From contig CAAEVK010000012.1 in assembly GCA_900759475.1 (NCBI GenBank), forward strand, positions 1 through 64,000: a DNA stretch of 64,000 nt, read 5' to 3'. A program made the position numbers and the translations under genes. The DNA is from Clostridia bacterium. GTDB taxonomy: Bacteria > Bacillota > Clostridia > TANB77 > CAG-508. Positions within the stretch are counted from its first letter, which is position 1. Each line of letters begins with the position of its first letter. The notes below the pieces were generated by a model that did no database searches, had not been told where the DNA came from, and was given only the letters and a program-made list of their open reading frames with translations. Positions 38,724-48,488 of this stretch are shown here, one piece after another.

Positions 38724-41432
38724 CTAATTTGCTGTGTTTTTATTAGGTTTGTTAGTTTCGTTTGTTGCTGTATTGTTTTTATTTGTATTATTTGTTGTAG
38801 TATTATTTTTATTTGTATTGTTTTTATTTGTATTGTTTTTATTTGTATCATTTGTTGTAGTATTATTCTTATTTGTATTGTTTGTTGTACTGTTGTTTGT
38901 TGGTTTATTGGTTGTTGTATTGTTGGTTACAGTATTATTGTTGGTTGTATTATTTGTTATGGTATTATTGGTTATGGTATTATTGGTTGTTGTATTATTT
39001 GTTACAGTATTGTTCTTATTTACTGGTTTTGTATGTATTGTACATTTTTCTGTTGGTGGCATATATTTTGCATCTGCTGCAGATTTCCAAGAAGTATCTT
39101 GGTCACTATTTTTTCTTGTAATGAAAACTCTTTCCACCGCATTTGGGCAAAATTCGTTTGCTAATTTTACTACTCCATCTTCTTCACATACATTTATTGC
39201 CTGATGACAATCACAAGTTTTAGATGGAACTGTTCCTTTTACAAATACTTCCGTATAAGTTCTATTTCCTCTTGCATCTTGTGCACATAGAGCAGTTGCT
39301 CTTAAACCAGAGTCCTTACAAATTGTCGCATATGTAATATTTTCTGGTTTTTCAAATTTTTTTGCTTCTAATCCATTATGTGTTGCCTTCATAACTCTTT
39401 CCCAAACTTGCCCTGCTGGATTTCCTCTTTGCCCATAAAAACGCACTGTTTCATTCTCTTTATATCCAAACCATGTTGCTGCTGTAAAATATGGTGTAAA
39501 ACCACAAAGCCATCTGTCCCAGTCTTTATCTGTTGTACCTGTTTTAGCAGCTGTATCAATATTTGGAATTTTGCAATAAGTTGCTGTTCCAGCACCACCT
39601 ACTACTGGTTGTGTTAATATACTTTTTACAATATATGCATTTTCAACAGACATTACTCTTCTTTTTTCTTGTTTTGGTGTTAAAATGGTATTTCCATCTT
39701 TATCGGTTACTTTTGTATAGAAAGTTGGTGTAATATATTCTCCATCATTAGCAATTGCTGCATAAGCTCCTGCCATTTGTAATGGACTAATTCCATTTGT
39801 TAATCCACCTAAAGCTAGCTGTGCTACTCCCATATCTGCATCAGTTATACTTGTAACTCCTACAGATTCTAAAAATGCTCTCGATTTTTCAAGTCCTAAT
39901 TCATTTAAAATTTTAATTGGTACTATGTTTTGTGAAATTTCAATTGCATATCTTACAGTAGATAAACCTTTAAAACCTCTATAATAATTTTTAGGAACAT
40001 AAGAACCATATCTTACTGGTGCATCATCATATACACTTCCAGCAGTAATAATTCCATTTTCGACTGCTGGTGCAATAACTCCTATTGGCTTCATAGAAGA
40101 CCCTGTTTGTTTCGTACTTTGGGTTGCAATGTTTAATCCTCTTGAAGTATTCTTTTCTCCACTTCCCCCAACAGTTGCAATTACTTGCCCAGTTGTATGG
40201 TCAATAATAACCATTGCTACTTGAGAAACTTCTCCTTCTATTTTTCTTGATGCTACTTGATATACATCATTTTTTACTTCTTCTTCCAAAATTCCTTGTA
40301 CCCAAGTATTTTGTGTTGTATAAATCTTAAATCCTCCACCATATAAATATTGCTCTGCACGTACATAAGACCAATCTGGATTTTCTGTCATTAGTTGCTT
40401 AATTATTTCTTCTATTGCTGCATCTGTATGGTATGAATAAATATTTTGTGTAATATTGCCTTTCGTAAAAGTTAATCCTGCATCAACTTTTGCAACTGCT
40501 GCATTATATTCTTCATCTGTAAAATTAATTTCTAAATTTTCTTTTTGTTCTTTCATTTTTGCTAATACTGTTTTAACTCTAATTCTAATTCTTTCATTAT
40601 CTTCTTCATCTGTTCTATCTTTGTCCGTATGGAATGGATCATAAATATTTGGTGAATTATTAATTCCTGCTAAAAAAGCACACTCTGCTAAATCTAAATC
40701 TTTTGCACTCTTGTTAAAGTAATATTGAGCACCTAGTTCTACGCCATGAATGTTACTTCCTCCAAAGAATATAAGATTTAAATATAATTCTAATATTTGA
40801 TTTTTTGATAATTCCTTTTCTAAATTGTATGCTCTTGCTATTTCTTTTACTTTTCTTGTCCAATCTCTTTTATTTTCATTTGTTAAATTTTTAATTAATT
40901 GTTGGGTAATAGTACTACCACCATGTCCTTCCTCTCCAATTCCAATTTTACTTAAAAGATATTTAATTGTTGCAGATGCAGTTCTTTGTATATCTACTCC
41001 ATGATGCTGGTAAAATCTTTCGTCTTCAATCGCTACAAAGGCTTTTACTAAATTATCTGGCATATCCCCTAAATCTATCCATTTTCTTTTTTCTTCTCCA
41101 TTTAAAGTAGCAATTAGTTCTCCACCTCTATCGTATATTTCTGTATTTAAATTACCTACTTTTAATTCTTCCTCTGTTAATTTAAAATCATCACCAAAAA
41201 AGCCAGTTAATATTCCAGCTACTATTCCTGCACCTATTAAGATGAATAATGCAAAAACAAGTAAAATAATTTTAATGGCCAATCGTAATTTAGGGTGTTT
41301 TTTCTTTTCTTTCTTATCTTTTTTTGCTTTCTTACTCTTTACTTTTTGTTCTGTTTTTTCATCCAATGCTTTATATTTTTTTGTTTTATCTGCAGAATTT
41401 ATTCCGTTTTTCTTTTTTTTATTTTTTTCCAT
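38724..41432 (-). CDS. Class A penicillin-binding protein (PBP1A) with Asn/Thr-rich tail
   Basis: A bifunctional peptidoglycan synthase of 902 aa. It has a Lys-rich cytoplasmic N-terminus, one membrane helix (about 50-75), and a GT51 glycosyltransferase domain (AFVAIEDERFYQHHGVD, GGSTITQQLIKN, EKELSKNQILELYLN). The transpeptidase domain has the SxxK motif TGSSMKPIG, SQN-like EISQN and KTGTT. The final 100 residues are a low-complexity repeat of Asn, Thr and Lys, probably a disordered, surface-exposed tail. The start at 41432 is chosen for GGAGGC. No in-frame CGG. Confidence 0.95.
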   Translation of the reverse strand: MEKNKKKKNGINSADKTKKYKALDEKTEQKVKSKKAKKDKKEKKKHPKLRLAIKIILLVFALFILIGAGIVAGILTGFFGDDFKLTEEELKVGNLNTEIYDRGGELIATLNGEEKRKWIDLGDMPDNLVKAFVAIEDERFYQHHGVDIQRTASATIKYLLSKIGIGEEGHGGSTITQQLIKNLTNENKRDWTRKVKEIARAYNLEKELSKNQILELYLNLIFFGGSNIHGVELGAQYYFNKSAKDLDLAECAFLAGINNSPNIYDPFHTDKDRTDEEDNERIRIRVKTVLAKMKEQKENLEINFTDEEYNAAVAKVDAGLTFTKGNITQNIYSYHTDAAIEEIIKQLMTENPDWSYVRAEQYLYGGGFKIYTTQNTWVQGILEEEVKNDVYQVASRKIEGEVSQVAMVIIDHTTGQVIATVGGSGEKNTSRGLNIATQSTKQTGSSMKPIGVIAPAVENGIITAGSVYDDAPVRYGSYVPKNYYRGFKGLSTVRYAIEISQNIVPIKILNELGLEKSRAFLESVGVTSITDADMGVAQLALGGLTNGISPLQMAGAYAAIANDGEYITPTFYTKVTDKDGNTILTPKQEKRRVMSVENAYIVKSILTQPVVGGAGTATYCKIPNIDTAAKTGTTDKDWDRWLCGFTPYFTAATWFGYKENETVRFYGQRGNPAGQVWERVMKATHNGLEAKKFEKPENITYATICKDSGLRATALCAQDARGNRTYTEVFVKGTVPSKTCDCHQAINVCEEDGVVKLANEFCPNAVERVFITRKNSDQDTSWKSAADAKYMPPTEKCTIHTKPVNKNNTVTNNTTTNNTITNNTITNNTTNNNTVTNNTTTNKPTNNSTTNNTNKNNTTTNDTNKNNTNKNNTNKNNTTTNNTNKNNTATNETNKPNKNTAN
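38740..39020. repeat. Low-complexity repeats encoding the Asn/Thr/Lys-rich tail of the PBP
   Basis: Imperfect tandem units of 12-18 bp encode repeats such as NNTTTNNT and NKNNTNKNN. Such arrays change length by slippage, so the tail is likely to vary between strains. The long open frames on the opposite strand here are by-products of the repeat. Confidence 0.8.
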
Positions 41433-41570
41433 TTCTGCCTCCATTGAATTTTTAATTTTTTATTCTATGTACTTCTTGCCTTAAGCTTTTTTATTATATT
41501 ACATTTTCTTTAAAATAGAAAGTATTTTATTGAAAATTATTTATTAATCGTTATTAACCTTGTTGCATAG

Positions 41571-42431
41571 TCAAAAAATAATATCATCAATTTTTGTAAT
41601 AGGGATTGCTCCTTGCTTTAATAATTCATTTGTTCCTTCCGAACATGAACTATTAATATTTCCAGGAACAGCATAAATATCTTTTCCTTGTTCTAATGCA
41701 AAATCCACAGTAATAAATGTTCCACTTTTTATTTTGGCTTCTATTACAATTAAACTTTTTGCCATTCCACTAATAATTCTATTTCTTCTTGGAAAATTAT
41801 TCCCAATTGGTTTTGTTCCAATTACATATTCTGAAACAATTGTACCTCCAGTTTTAATAATGTTTTCATACAATATTTTATTTTCAGGTGGATAAATATT
41901 ATCTAAACCAGAACCTAAAACAGCAATTGTTTTTGCTGCCTTTGCTTGCATACACCCTAAGTGTGCAAAGGTATCTATTCCCCTTGCCATTCCACTTATT
42001 ACACTTATATTTCTTTTAGCTAAATCATATGAAAACTTTTTTGCTATTTGTTCACCATAACTTGTACATCTTCTACATCCGACAATTGCAATTATATCTT
42101 GATTAAATATTTCTTTATTTCCTTTCACATATAAAACAATTGGAAAGTCAGAAATGTTTCGTAATAATTTTGGGTATTGCTTATCTCGATAGGTAATTAA
42201 TTCTATGTGATTTTTTTTCATATAGACTAAATATTTTTCTAAATTTTCTCGATAAACTGGTTCTATTATACTTTGCGCAGTATAAAAATCCAAACCTTCT
42301 TTTACTAATTGTGTAAAATTTAGTTTCCATATATTTTCTGGTTCTTTATATTTTTCTAATAATTGATATAGTACTATCGTATTAATGTTTTCTATTCTTG
42401 AGAGCCAAATCCAATAACATTGTTTTTCCAT
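41571..42431 (-). CDS. dprA: DNA-processing protein DprA
   Basis: The 286-aa protein loads RecA on incoming single-stranded DNA. An N-terminal helical region is followed by the Rossmann-like core: AIVGCRRCTSYGEQIAKKF, ISVISGMARGIDTFAHLGCM, TIAVLGSGLDNIYPPEN, FPRRNRIISGMAKS and DIYAVPGNINSSCSEGTNELL. It ends soon after the core, lacking the C-terminal winged-helix domain of longer homologues. It lies near folD. Confidence 0.93.
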   Translation of the reverse strand: MEKQCYWIWLSRIENINTIVLYQLLEKYKEPENIWKLNFTQLVKEGLDFYTAQSIIEPVYRENLEKYLVYMKKNHIELITYRDKQYPKLLRNISDFPIVLYVKGNKEIFNQDIIAIVGCRRCTSYGEQIAKKFSYDLAKRNISVISGMARGIDTFAHLGCMQAKAAKTIAVLGSGLDNIYPPENKILYENIIKTGGTIVSEYVIGTKPIGNNFPRRNRIISGMAKSLIVIEAKIKSGTFITVDFALEQGKDIYAVPGNINSSCSEGTNELLKQGAIPITKIDDIIF

Positions 42432-42531
42432 ATTTTCTCCTCGTATAAAGCATTTTTTGTTTTTTTGCCCCCAAAGTATTTATTATTTCTTAAATCTTAA
42501 TCTAATTCATAAAACTAAAAGTATAGTATTT

Positions 42532-43378
42532 TTAAGAAGTAAGATTTGTTGCTGCTTTTACAACATTTTTCATTAACATAGCAATTGTCATAGGTCCTAT
42601 TCCGCCTGGTACAGGTGTTATATAACTTGCTTTTTCCGAAGCGCCTGCAAAGTCTACATCTCCTGTTAATTTTCCGATCTATTCCTCGGTTAATTCCTAC
42701 ATCGATTATTACAGCACCTGGTTTTATCATGTCTTTTGTAATAAATTTTGATTTTCCAATGGCTACCATTAATATGTCTGCTTGTTTTGTATATTTTTCA
42801 ATTTCTTCTGTTTTCGAATGGCAAACCGTTACAGTTGCATTTTTACTCAATGCAAGTTGTATTAATGGTTTTCCTACAATATTACTCCTTCCCAAGATGA
42901 CAACATATTTCCCTTGTATTGAAATTTTATATTTTTCTAATAATTCCATAATTCCTGCCGGTGTACAAGAAGTAAAACATTCTTGCCCTAAACATAGTTT
43001 TCCTACATTCATAGGATTAAAACCGTCTACATCTTTTTCAGGTGTGATTGCGTTAAAGGCCTTATTAATATTTAAGTGGTTTGGAATAGGGCTTTGTAGT
43101 AAAATACCATGTACATCCCTTTTATTATTTAGGCTATTAATTAAATTTAATAGTTCTTCCATTTGAATATTTTCATCTAATAAATATTCTTCAAAATCTA
43201 CCCCTATTTCTTGACATGCTTTACTTTTATTTCGAACATAAATTTTAGAACTAATATCTTGTCCTACCATAATAACTGCTAGTTTAGGTATGATTCCACG
43301 TTTTTTTAAGTTCTCTACTTCTTCCTTTAAATTTTCCCTAATTTCTTTTGCTAAAGCTTTTCCATCTAATATTTCCAT
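42532..43378 (-). CDS. folD: Bifunctional methylene-THF dehydrogenase/cyclohydrolase; one CGGN site
   Basis: FolD interconverts methylene-, methenyl- and 10-formyl-THF. Motifs: SKIYVRNKSKACQEIGV with the catalytic Lys, GILLQSPIPNHL, PEKDVDGFNPMNVG, GRSNIVGKPL and ATVTVCHSKT. The frame breaks at CGG 42674-42676. Reading CGGA as Gly235 gives VIDVGINRGIDGKLTGDVDF and then the conserved TPVPGGIGPMTIAML. 847 minus 1 nt is exactly 282 codons (281 aa). Without the shift the essential C-terminal helix is replaced by an unrelated Arg/Cys-rich tail. It works with fhs (3464-5125). Confidence 0.96.
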
Positions 43379-43535
43379 TGTTTTTTCTCCTTGTTTTAGT
43401 TTGTAACATTTATTATATATAATTGTTTCTAATTATGCAAGTACTTTAAAATAGCATTTATTTTATGCTGTATTTCTGCTTGTTCCCTTCTTGTCTCTCT
43501 AAAAATTGACATTTATAATTTTTTGTAACACTAAC

Positions 43536-43619
43536 TAATAAAAATGGTTCTATTCTCATTCCTAGAACCATTTTTTTGTATTCATTTATGATATGCATTT
43601 AGAAAATTAGCAACAGCAT
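43536..43619. repeat. 84-bp direct repeat, copy A
   Basis: It is identical at 83 of 84 positions to 44899-44982. Each copy contains a terminator-like hairpin and, on the minus strand, the end of a coding region encoding Cys-Cys-Cys-stop. Copy A is therefore a duplicated 3' end of the membrane protein gene at 44970. The repeats bracket a 1.3-kb island. Confidence 0.85.
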
Positions 43620-43658
43620 GGTTTTTTGTTAGAAAACCGACCTAGTATTAAGCTCATT

Positions 43659-43709
43659 GATAATGATATGAAAAATTATGCAGCTATAATGATTTTTCAT
43701 ATCATTATC
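43659..43709. repeat. Perfect 18-bp hairpin in the island
   Basis: Arms 43659-43676 and 43692-43709 are exactly complementary around a 15-nt loop, in the 524-bp gene-free stretch between folD and the small membrane gene. It could be a terminator, a processing site or the fold-back end of a mobile element. Confidence 0.6.
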
Positions 43710-43902
43710 CAAGATTCACTATATCGGACTTACAATTTACTTTAAAAACTATTGCAATTATATTAAATCTAGTTCCAAACCTGCTAATAATATTAGAAAG
43801 TGGATTATCCCATTTATGGGAAGTAACATTTTCCACGTTTAATTTTACTTTTTTTACCAGATGTGTTATAATATAATAAAATATTTGAAAGGAGATGTTT
43901 TT

Positions 43903-44154
43903 ATGAACTCTAAAAAAATTATTTACATTTCACTTATAATAATTGCCCTAGTTATATTGAGTGTTATATTATATTTTTCATTGATACAGCCAACACTTAT
44001 AATAAACCATGATGGAAGTATTACATCTACTGGAAAGAATGATTTAATAGTACACCTTAGAGAAATAAAAGATACAGAGTCTAGGAAAAATCAAATTGAT
44101 TTTGCATTAGAACAAAATTTAATAACACAAGAAGAAGCTAATAGCTTATATTAA
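43903..44154 (+). CDS. Small membrane protein with SHOCT-like C-terminus
   Basis: 83 aa: an N-terminal membrane helix (about 5-28), an outer region, and a C-terminal amphipathic segment (FALEQNLITQEEANSLY) resembling SHOCT domains, which often mediate oligomerisation. A TATAAT at about 43867 and the strong AAAGGAGATG before ATG 43903 support expression. It sits alone on the plus strand inside the repeat-bracketed island. Function unknown. Confidence 0.7.
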   Translation: MNSKKIIYISLIIIALVILSVILYFSLIQPTLIINHDGSITSTGKNDLIVHLREIKDTESRKNQIDFALEQNLITQEEANSLY

Positions 44155-44172
44155 CTACATATAATTATTAAG

Positions 44173-44199
44173 AATGGGATGTCTTAACGGCATCCCATT
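44173..44199 (+). terminator. Hairpin after the small membrane gene
   Basis: A 9-bp perfect stem (44173-44181 and 44191-44199) lies 19 bp after the stop. It has only a short T stretch but is well placed as a terminator. Confidence 0.55.
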
Positions 44200-44200
44200 T

Positions 44201-44773
44201 GGTATGGGGCTAAACATGTTTTAATTGTTAACTACTATGTTCGAAAACTCAGTAAATCCAGCACATAATCCTCATACCAACAGTCGTATACGCCTGATAA
44301 CTAATCTGATACGTGCCACTCGAAGCATTGTAAACATGCCCATACCAGCCATCTCCGCCATTGGTATCACGGTCAATATAGAGCCCATTGCACCCTTTAC
44401 AGGGATTGCCACTGGGATCAATGACCGTACAGTATGTCCACGAATCAGAACTCGAGGACTCAACCTTGATGGTGATGCCAAATGTACCAGTGTTATTGGT
44501 ATGAATTGGGAACGAGCCACCGCTAGGACCATTAAGCCATACAGACTCATAACTCATTTCATTGGCAACCGTCTTGGCAGTAGCACTCACAGCTTCATCC
44601 GGCGAATTGGGATTGCCAAGCATAACAACAATGCTGTCATCTTCATAGATGACATTATCGTTACCTTCAGCACAGGCTACACTAACCAGCACCAAGCCAG
44701 TAAGCATTGCCAACAGGAAAATCCAAAACCGTTTATTCATGAAAAATCCTCCTTTTCTTGTTAGCCCCATACC
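44201..44773. mobile_element. Foreign GC-rich insert with 13-bp terminal inverted repeats
   Basis: Exact 13-bp inverted repeats (GGTATGGGGCTAA at 44201-44213 and its complement at 44761-44773) bound a 573-bp segment with a markedly higher GC content than the rest of the window. It holds one complete gene with its own ribosome binding site. No transposase is encoded and no target-site duplication is obvious. It may be a mobile cassette moved in trans. Confidence 0.55.
44249..44740 (-). CDS. Foreign secreted protein of unknown function, uses CGG as Arg
   Basis: 163 aa. A signal peptide (MNKRFWIFLLAMLTGLVL then SVACAEG, cleavage probably after ACA) precedes a Gly/Ser/Thr/Tyr-rich secreted domain with Cys pairs (NPCKGCNG). 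I recognise no family. Its base and codon use (CCG, GGC, ACC, CTG) is far from its neighbours. Codon 4 is CGG (44729-44731) and must be Arg here: a +1 shift would reach a stop after 19 residues and destroy the signal peptide. This is the only clear CGG-as-Arg in the window, and it fits a recent arrival from an organism with the standard code. The start at 44740 has AAGGAGG upstream. Confidence 0.8.
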   Translation of the reverse strand: MNKRFWIFLLAMLTGLVLVSVACAEGNDNVIYEDDSIVVMLGNPNSPDEAVSATAKTVANEMSYESVWLNGPSGGSFPIHTNNTGTFGITIKVESSSSDSWTYCTVIDPSGNPCKGCNGLYIDRDTNGGDGWYGHVYNASSGTYQISYQAYTTVGMRIMCWIY

Positions 44774-44898
44774 TTGTTACACCGCAAGGAAATGTTCCTT
44801 TGCAGTTGCAACTAATTGAGTGGAAATTCCACTTGACATTGTATTGCCATATTTTTCAATAAATGTAAATATTTTCTATGTAATTTTTTGTATTTCCT

Positions 44899-44982
44899 TA
44901 ATAAAAATGGTTCTATTCTCATTCCTAGAACCATTTTTTTGTATTCATTTATGATATGCATTTAAAAAATTAGCAACAGCAT
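44899..44982. repeat. 84-bp direct repeat, copy B
   Basis: Partner of 43536-43619 (one mismatch). It contains the true 3' end and terminator of the membrane protein gene 44970-45203. Recombination between the copies would delete the island between them. Confidence 0.85.
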
Positions 44983-45203
44983 TTTTTTCTATCTTTATTA
45001 CATATTATCATAACAATTTGTAATATAACTAATATTGCTAGTACAATAGCCAACACAATTAATGCAGGCAATAAAGTTGAACTTAATAAAGTACCAATAA
45101 TAAGACCAATAGTTAATGAAAGTAAAGCAATTAATATTGCTAGTATAATATAAGAACATGATTTTTTTTCTTTTTTACAACTTATTGTTACTTGTGGTTC
45201 CAT
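44970..45203 (-). CDS. Small Cys-tailed membrane protein
   Basis: 77 aa with a short N-terminal cytosolic part containing two Cys, two adjacent hydrophobic helices (about 18-42 and 44-68), and a basic Cys-rich tail (ICNKDRKKCCC). GGGAGG precedes ATG 45203. Function unknown; the Cys clusters could bind metal or be lipidated. Its 3' end is duplicated at 43536-43619. Confidence 0.65.
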   Translation of the reverse strand: MEPQVTISCKKEKKSCSYIILAILIALLSLTIGLIIGTLLSSTLLPALIVLAIVLAILVILQIVMIICNKDRKKCCC

Positions 45204-45287
45204 ACTATTACACCTCCCTTAAAATCAATAAGGTATATTACATTATATGTTTTTAAGAAAGGTTTGTTGACACCATTCGATTATTTT

Positions 45288-46968
45288 CTACTCTATTCCC
45301 ATTTTTTCGGAAATTACTTTCCAAATAGATTCATCTTCTCTATCTTTTGCCCAAAAGGCAACTCCTGCTAATTTTTCTTCTATTGCCAAATTTAATTTCT
45401 CTATAATTGATTTTTCATCTTCTATCCATATTTTTCTAATTTTTCCATCTTGTGTATATTCTGCGTAATTTTGTCTTCTTGCTTCATCCCATGTAATAGT
45501 TGCATTGTTTGGAATAACACTATATGTGTTTTTCATATTTACTACTGATGGTTCTCCACTTAATGTTCCATCTTCGTTCTCACGCCAAATTCTAGTATAA
45601 AAAGGAATTCCTAATATAATTTTTTCACTTTCAATATCTCTTAAAAATTTATCTAAACTTACTTTTACCCAATCATATCCCGCTGTAGGTCCTGCACTAG
45701 TACTACTTGCATTATACTGGTCATATGCCATAAAGACAATATAATCTGCATTTTCTGAAATAGCATATCTGTCAAAACATAATGACCATTCTGGACTTCC
45801 GTCTGGCGCTGTAACATCTACTGATAAACTCATACCATATTCTTTTAATCGTGGATATAATTCGGCTACAAATCTTGTATACAAATCTTTATCTGTTTCA
45901 TACATATTTTCAAAGTCAAGATTAATTCCATCAACTTTATATTTTATGGCTAAACTAATAATGTTATTAATCGTTTTTTCTCTTAATTTATAATCTGATA
46001 ATATCTCATGTGTTGTTTGAATCATAGAGTCATTAGAGAATATAGCCCAAACTTGATAACCATTTTCTTTGGCCCAATTAACATAGGATTCTCCTCCACT
46101 TTTAGCATTATCCGTAATGGCTCCCTTTCCAAGTCTTTCTAGCATAAAAAATGATGGTGAAACTACATTAACTCCTTGTATTTTTGTTCCTTCTCTTGTT
46201 GGTGCAGATACATATTGAGAATAATAATCCCATACAAGACTTACATTTCCGTCTATTTTTGTATTGCGTTCCAAATCTTCTCTGACTATTATTCGATTAG
46301 CTAAATCTCCTTCTTTTACATAACCAATTGCCCCTTTAGTAGTTCTTATTTTTGCCCAATTATTTTGTGTTGAAATTACTACTACTTTTTCACCTTTTTT
46401 AATTTTATCGACTGTTCTAGAAAAAATATCTTGCTTCCATTTTACAGACAAGTCTTTTGCACTATCTGCCATTTCTAGTTTTCTATCTAAAGATGTTACA
46501 ATAACTCTATTGGTTTGTTCAATATATTCTACTTCTATATTATAAACTTGGCACATTTCTGAAAATGGTAGATAATATGTATCCTCTTTTTTTACTGCAC
46601 TAGACAATATATTTCCGTGCAGATGAATTAACTGTCATACTTTTCTTTCCAATTTCCAATGTAGCTACTTTTGTTTCTGAAGTAGTAATAATTTGATTGT
46701 ACTGCTCATCATAGGTAATATATTTATCAAAAAAATTAGCTAAATCTTGTTTTGATAAATATATTACTCCTTTTTCATCAATAAATATATCTTTTTTTAA
46801 AACAGAAGTAACATTATTGTTATTAATAATTAAATTGATTTTATTAGTTATATCATTTCTTGTATAATTTGGTGCTATCATTAATATAAATGTAACAATT
46901 CCTAATGCTATGAATGATACAAATATATTCTTTATAAAATGGCTTTTTTCTTTTGATTCTTTTTTCAT
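45288..46968 (-). CDS. GH18-family glycosidase with SH3 domain; one CGGN site
   Basis: An N-terminal membrane anchor (about 12-32), a copper-amine-oxidase-like N-domain, an SH3-type domain (VDKIKKGEKVVVISTQNNWAKIRT) and a C-terminal GH18 barrel with the catalytic DGINLDFENM (DxxDxDxE). This resembles spore or wall N-acetylglucosaminidases such as YaaH/YdhD. The frame breaks at CGG 46615-46617. Reading CGGA as Gly118 (NSSAGNILSSAV) joins two fragments into 559 aa; 1681 minus 1 nt is exactly 560 codons. Unshifted, the catalytic domain would lack both its start codon and its membrane anchor. Confidence 0.92.
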
Positions 46969-47116
46969 ACTTTTTCTCCTTTATTATTTTTTCATTTTCC
47001 ATTATAATATAAAATTTTTAAGTTGCCTATACATTTTATAACAAAATTTGCAAAAAGTATTTTAATTCATAGTTATTTATAGTATAATAGATGTAATTGA
47101 TGGAGGAGGGGTTTTT

Positions 47117-47561
47117 ATGTGGCTTATTTGGTTAATTGCTGCTGGGATATTTTTTATTGTTGAAATAGCTACTGTTGGTTTTTTAATTTTTTGGCTTGGA
47201 ATTGGTTCATTACTCGCTATGATTGTTAGCTTTTTCACAGATAATATTATAATTCAAACTGCTGTTTTTGTTTTTTCATCAGTAGCACTTATATTAGCTA
47301 CCAAACCATTAATTTCAAAATATATTACTCGGAAAAAATACAGTTCCAACTAATGCGTACCGTTTAATTGGGAAAAAAGGTGTAGTTATTGCAGATATTA
47401 CTAGTCCAGATGGTATTGGACAGGTACGTGTTGGAAAAGAAATTTGGTCAGCTATATCAGAAAACGCACTTTCTATCCCTAAAGATACAGAAATTGAAAT
47501 ACAAAAGATTGATGGTGTTAAATTAGTAGTAACACCTGTAAAAAATTTAGTCAATATATAA
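47117..47561 (+). CDS. NfeD-family membrane protein; one CGGN site (plus strand)
   Basis: 147 aa. Three hydrophobic segments (about 2-22, 28-45, 50-68) are followed by an OB-fold domain (LIGKKGVVIADITSPDGIG, then VRVGKEIWSA), as in short NfeD proteins. The frame breaks at CGG 47330-47332. Reading CGGA as Gly72 (SKYITGKNTVPTNAYR) restores the OB domain; 445 minus 1 nt is exactly 148 codons. It is directly followed (13 bp) by an SPFH gene, the classical NfeD-flotillin/stomatin pair. Confidence 0.93.
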
Positions 47562-47574
47562 TAGGAGGTTTATT

Positions 47575-48480
47575 ATGGAGTGGTTTTTACTTATTTTTTT
47601 AGCTATTGTATTAATAATAGCATTTAAATCAATTAAAGTTGTTAGACAAGCAGAAGTATATATTATTGAAAGGCTTGGTAAATTTCATAAAATAGCTGAT
47701 GCTGGTCTTACCATTATTATTCCTTTTTTTGATCATGTTAGAAGTGTTGTAAGCTTAAAGCAACAGACAATGGATATTCCACCACAAGGTGTTATTACAA
47801 AAGATAATGTTACAATCACTATTGATACAGTTGTATTTTATCAAATTACAGATCCTGCAAAGGCTGTATATGAAATTCAATCTTTAAAAAAGGGAATTGA
47901 ATATTTAGCAATTACTACTATTCGTGACATTGTTGGTAAAATGGATTTAGACGAAACATTTAGTTCTCGTGATGCTATCAACACACAGTTACGAGTAATC
48001 CTAGATGAAGCAACAGACCGCTGGGGTTGTAAGATTGACAGGGTTGAAATTAAAGATATTAACCCACCAGCAGATATTCGTGATGCAATGGAAAAACAGA
48101 TGAATGCTGAAAGAAATAAAAGGGCTTTAATTTTACAAGCAGAAGCTGAACGTCAATCAGCAATTACTATTGCTGAAGGTAGAAAAGAAGCTGCTATTTT
48201 AGATGCCGAAGCAGATAAAGAAGCTCAAATTAGGCGTGCAGTCGGTGAAGCAACAGCTATTCGTGAAGTTGCAGAAGCAAAAGCAAAAGAAATTCAAATG
48301 GTTTATGAAGCTATTAAAAAATCAAATCCAGATGATAAATTAGTACAATTAAAATCTTTAGAAGCACTAGAGGCAGTTGCCAATGGTGAAGCAAATAAAG
48401 TCTTCATTCCTTTTGAAGCAACTAGTGCCTTATCTAGTTTAGGTGCTATAAAAGAAGTTATGGAAGATAAAAAGAAATAA
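47575..48480 (+). CDS. SPFH/band 7 (stomatin-like) protein
   Basis: 301 aa: one N-terminal membrane helix, then an SPFH domain (VYIIERLGKFHKIADAGLTI, PFFDHVRSVVSLKQQTMDIP, QGVITKDNVTITIDTVVFY), a long Ala/Glu coiled coil and a short tail. Such proteins form membrane cages or rafts and partner with NfeD, encoded just upstream behind a GGAGG. No in-phase CGG (one GTC GGT). Confidence 0.93.
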   Translation: MEWFLLIFLAIVLIIAFKSIKVVRQAEVYIIERLGKFHKIADAGLTIIIPFFDHVRSVVSLKQQTMDIPPQGVITKDNVTITIDTVVFYQITDPAKAVYEIQSLKKGIEYLAITTIRDIVGKMDLDETFSSRDAINTQLRVILDEATDRWGCKIDRVEIKDINPPADIRDAMEKQMNAERNKRALILQAEAERQSAITIAEGRKEAAILDAEADKEAQIRRAVGEATAIREVAEAKAKEIQMVYEAIKKSNPDDKLVQLKSLEALEAVANGEANKVFIPFEATSALSSLGAIKEVMEDKKK

Positions 48481-48488
48481 TAGAAATA

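Noticed and set aside
38715..39204. Long plus-strand open frames opposite the PBP tail
   Set aside because: They are the complement of the Asn/Thr repeat region and give Val/Leu/Ile/Cys repeats. The PBP frame is continuous with conserved domains and wins.
44201..44773. Integron gene cassette with attC site
   Set aside because: The inverted repeats lie about 550 bp apart at the two ends instead of forming one compact attC, and no integrase is present in the window.
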